The notes beneath the pieces are model-generated. The model ran no database searches. It was not told the origin of the DNA and worked only from the letters and a program-made list of their open reading frames with translations. Of a DNA stretch of 6,983 bases, positions 4,911-6,983 are shown one piece after another. The first letter of the stretch is position 1; each line of letters begins with the position of its first letter. The stretch comes from Candidatus Bathyarchaeota archaeon. Lineage in GTDB: Archaea > Thermoproteota > Bathyarchaeia > Bathyarchaeales > UBA233. The position numbers and the translations under genes were made by a program. The DNA is taken from assembly GCA_003661945.1 (NCBI GenBank), contig QMXC01000063.1:1-6983 (forward strand), in the 5' to 3' direction.

Positions 4911-5393
4911 TTGAGAAACATGGAAAACTCGTTTTCAGCTTCAGGGTACGGCCGAGGCTCCGGATACGGTCGTAGAAGAGGTGGCATGCCGCCGGGAGCG
5001 CCGCCTATGCCTTATCCACCTCAGCCGATGCAGCCGCCGAAGATTCCCACGGGAACTTTCAAAGTAGCCATCGCCTGCGAAGGAAACGGCGGACTCGACG
5101 ACGTAGTGTCGCCGAGGTTTGGAAGATGCCCAGCGTTCACCATAGTTACAATCGAAAACAGAGCTGTTAAAAACGTGGAGGTCATGCCTAACCAAGCTGT
5201 CTATGCTGCTCGAGGCGCCGGCATTGCGGCGGTTCAAGCCTTAGCCAGCAGAGGCGTCAACATTATAGCGGCTGGACGTTTCGGACCTTGGGCTTCATCT
5301 GCTTCAGCGCAGTTTGGAATCCAGCTGCTGATTGTTCCGCCGGGTATGCGTGTCAGAGACGCAATTAACGCGCATATTTTGGCAAGGCGTTAA
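4911..5393 (+). CDS. NifX-like protein with cationic low-complexity N-terminal extension
   Basis: This 160-residue protein has a second Nitro_FeMo-Co domain (about 50-158). Its landmarks are KVAIACEGNGGLDDVVSPRF (51-70) followed by GRCP, GAGIAAVQAL (103-112) and AGRFGPWAS (121-129). Ahead of it is a 47-residue disordered leader: Gly/Tyr/Arg-rich at 12-25 (GYGRGSGYGRRRGG), then Pro/Met-rich at 26-47. That composition matches the low-complexity proteins encoded just upstream, so the leader may dock onto them. Unlike the first copy it has two cysteines, C56 and C73, both in loops that in this family line the cluster pocket. TTG at 4911 is chosen for the AAGGAGGA upstream; ATG at 4920 would remove three residues. 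It ends three bases before the next start, so translation is probably coupled. Confidence 0.88.
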   Translation: MRNMENSFSASGYGRGSGYGRRRGGMPPGAPPMPYPPQPMQPPKIPTGTFKVAIACEGNGGLDDVVSPRFGRCPAFTIVTIENRAVKNVEVMPNQAVYAARGAGIAAVQALASRGVNIIAAGRFGPWASSASAQFGIQLLIVPPGMRVRDAINAHILARR

Positions 5394-5396
5394 AGC

Positions 5397-6314
5397 TTGA
5401 AAGAAATACTCGTTGCCAGCGGGAAAGGTGGAGTTGGAAAAACAACAGTTGCTGCTTCCTTAGCAGTTTTCCTATCTGAAAGAGGGTTCAAACTCGTAGC
5501 AGTGGACGCGGATGTAGATGCTCCAAACCTCTCGATAACCCTAGGCGGGGGAAAAACAAAAGCGCTACATGAGATTACCATCTCACACAAAGCGGTGATA
5601 AACCCCGAAAAATGCAGCAACTGCGGAAAATGCGTAGAAACATGCCAGTTTGGAGCCGTAGCCCGGCTTGAAAAAAGCGAACCGCCGGTTATTGCCGAAA
5701 TTCTATGTGAGGGATGCGGAGCATGCGTGGTTGCGTGTCCGGAAAAAGCCATACGCCTAGAGGAAAGGAGGACGGGAGAACTTCGAGTTGAAGAAACGAA
5801 GTATGGTTTCCCGCTGGTTACGGGGAAACTCGTGTTAGGTGAACACAATTCCGGACACCTAGTGACCTCAGCGAAGAAGTTTGGGCGTTTGGAAGCTGAA
5901 AAATCCGGAGCCAGCCTACTAGTGGTTGATGGAGCGCCTGGAATAGGCTGTCCAGTCATAGCTTCTGTAGCCGGCGCAGACTATGTCCTAGCGGTTACTG
6001 AGCCAACCCCTGCAGCAAAAAGGGACCTGGAAAGGCTGATACACGTGGTTAAACATTTCGGTGTGCCGTGTGGAATGGTAATTAACCGCGCTGACCTGTC
6101 TCCGAGATACCGAAAGGAAATTAGGGAGAAGATAAGCCGAAAGTTAGCCATACCAGTTCTAGGTGAAATTCCCATAGACTACGAGGTTCTGAAGGCTTTG
6201 AATAGCATGACGCCCATAATCAGGTTTAACCCCGAAGCCAAAGCGTCGAAGGCTCTCAAAACAATATTCAAGGAAGTCGCTGAAACAGTTTTGGAAGGAA
6301 AGGCTCATGCGTGA
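5397..6314 (+). CDS. MinD-superfamily P-loop ATPase with inserted [4Fe-4S] ferredoxin domain, first copy
   Basis: This 305-residue cytoplasmic protein belongs to the ferredoxin-containing MinD group (COG1149), related to the Mrp/Nbp35 cluster carriers. The deviant Walker A SGKGGVGKTT is at 8-17, with signature Lys10 and catalytic Lys15; DADVDAPN is at 37-44. A dicluster ferredoxin is inserted at 68-118 with C73-x2-C76-x2-C79-x3-C83 and C104-x2-C107-x2-C110-x3-C114. The chain returns to the ATPase fold with LLVVDGAPGIGCP (174-186) and TEPTP (201-205). Cys185 in the GIGCP loop is typical of this group. The start is TTG at 5397, three bases after the previous stop, with only a weak AAGGCG upstream, pointing to coupled translation. 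It likely couples ATP hydrolysis to loading, release or reduction of clusters on the NifX-like partners; that link is inference. Confidence 0.92.
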   Translation: MKEILVASGKGGVGKTTVAASLAVFLSERGFKLVAVDADVDAPNLSITLGGGKTKALHEITISHKAVINPEKCSNCGKCVETCQFGAVARLEKSEPPVIAEILCEGCGACVVACPEKAIRLEERRTGELRVEETKYGFPLVTGKLVLGEHNSGHLVTSAKKFGRLEAEKSGASLLVVDGAPGIGCPVIASVAGADYVLAVTEPTPAAKRDLERLIHVVKHFGVPCGMVINRADLSPRYRKEIREKISRKLAIPVLGEIPIDYEVLKALNSMTPIIRFNPEAKASKALKTIFKEVAETVLEGKAHA

Positions 6315-6983
6315 GAATGAAGCACGTTTCCTTAACGTTAAACCTGTTGACGTTCCCGTGTTAGCTGTCACTGGAGGCAAGGGAGGAACGGGAAAAACCA
6401 CCGTAGCGGTGAACCTAGCTGCCGCCTTGAGCATGAAAGGTCTTTCCGTTCTGCTCGTTGATGCCGATGTGGACTGTCCCAACGTCGCTGTGCTTCTAGG
6501 AATCGAGCTTAAAAACGGAGAGGAAATCCGCTTCTTCAAACCCGAGATAGACGAGGAAAAATGCGTCAGATGTGGAAAATGCGCCGAGGTCTGCCTCGAA
6601 CACGCGTTGGTTCACGCGAAAGACGCTGTTCCAGCTTTTTTCGAAGAGTTGTGCAGCGGATGTGGAGCTTGCCGCCTTGTCTGTCCGGTTGACGCGATAA
6701 AAGAGGGCTACAAAGTTTTAGGTAAAATATTCAGTTCTAAGACTGGAAGCCTAGAAGTTGTCACCGGAGAGCTTAGGCTTACAGAAGCGAGGTCTCCGCT
6801 CGTGGTTAAAGCTACTAAAGACTATGCTTATAAGATGGCTATGCATGGCGGCTACGACCTAATAATCGTGGACACGGCGCCGGGGATTCACAGCTCCGTT
6901 GTCCGAGCGCTTCAAGGCGCGGACTTCGCTTTAGCGGTTACTGAACCGTCGCATCTTGGCGCCCACGACTTGGAACGGATTCT
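6307..6983 (+). CDS. MinD-superfamily P-loop ATPase with inserted [4Fe-4S] ferredoxin domain, second copy, partial
   Basis: The frame stays open to the window edge (225 complete codons). It overlaps the end of the first copy by eight bases, with AAGGAAAGG just before the ATG at 6307. It is a paralog of the first copy: an extra 16-18 residues at the N-terminus, Walker A TGGKGGTGKTT at 22-32, DADVDCPN at about 54-61, and a ferredoxin insert with C86, C89, C92, C96 and C116, C119, C122, C126. It differs at telling points: VDTAPGIHSS (188-197) lacks the loop Cys of the first copy, DADVDCPN carries a Cys where the first has Ala, and the first cluster ends C-L rather than C-P. The C-terminal third is missing from the window. 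The two copies probably work as a pair, perhaps as a heterodimer, since MinD-type ATPases dimerise. Confidence 0.92.
   Translation, partial: MRENEARFLNVKPVDVPVLAVTGGKGGTGKTTVAVNLAAALSMKGLSVLLVDADVDCPNVAVLLGIELKNGEEIRFFKPEIDEEKCVRCGKCAEVCLEHALVHAKDAVPAFFEELCSGCGACRLVCPVDAIKEGYKVLGKIFSSKTGSLEVVTGELRLTEARSPLVVKATKDYAYKMAMHGGYDLIIVDTAPGIHSSVVRALQGADFALAVTEPSHLGAHDLERI

Noticed and set aside
5390..5959. A 189-codon minus-strand frame opposite the first ATPase, and similar frames opposite other genes
   Set aside because: The plus strand here encodes intact Walker and ferredoxin motifs; the opposite frame shows no motif and no ribosome binding site.
4530..6983. Reading the locus as a nitrogen-fixation (nif) cluster
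   Set aside because: NifX-like single-domain proteins and MinD-ferredoxin ATPases are common in non-fixing anaerobes, and no nifH, nifD, nifK, nifE, nifN or nifB is present.

Overview
The window looks archaeal. The 141-base gap between the two divergent gene sets holds TATA-box-like elements spaced as in archaeal promoters. Ribosome binding sites are strong GGAGG or GAGGTGA types, TTG and GTG starts are common, genes are packed with 2-50 base gaps or short overlaps, and terminator candidates are bare T-runs. The gene content (tandem ferredoxin-containing MinD-type ATPases, NifX-like domains, a DUF5320-like protein, a single-domain TrmO) fits an anaerobic, iron-sulfur-rich archaeon, perhaps a Bathyarchaeia-like Thermoproteota. 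No rRNA or other marker is present, so that placement is a guess.

Left half (1-3657, minus strand, read right to left). From 3657 downward the order is: a membrane-anchored TlpA/ResA-like thioredoxin; a 47-residue membrane peptide ending in a Cys-x-x-Cys motif (2829-2972, easily missed by gene callers); a polytopic NapH-like membrane protein with two cytoplasmic-type [4Fe-4S] ferredoxin clusters; a single-domain TrmO-like tRNA methyltransferase; and an ABC-2 type exporter (ATPase, then a permease cut by the window edge). Gaps are 4 bases, 24 bases, a 4-base overlap, 46 bases and a short gap, so this may be one transcription unit. The first three genes look like a module that carries electrons from cytoplasmic ferredoxin across the membrane to an external dithiol protein.

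Centre (3658-3798). The divergent promoter region has a TATA element for each direction. Two near-palindromic 12-base boxes close to GTGATATATCAC lie exactly 45 bases apart on either side of the rightward TATA box, a good candidate for a dual operator.

Right half (3799-6983, plus strand). A tryptophan/tyrosine/glycine-rich protein with no Asp, Glu, Lys or His comes first. It is followed by a DUF5320-like protein with a Tyr/Pro-rich head and a charged coiled-coil tail. After T-runs come two NifX-like (Nitro_FeMo-Co) proteins, the second with a basic Gly/Tyr/Arg then Pro/Met-rich N-terminal extension. Last are two MinD-superfamily ATPases with inserted 2x[4Fe-4S] domains, the second cut by the window edge. 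No nitrogenase structural gene is present. The likeliest role is assembly, storage or movement of an iron-sulfur or other metal cluster: low-complexity cationic scaffolds, cluster-binding NifX-like proteins and ATP-driven iron-sulfur carriers. That role is inference, with a partial precedent in the archaeal IssA iron-sulfur storage protein. I see no tRNA, rRNA, CRISPR array, insertion sequence or attachment site.
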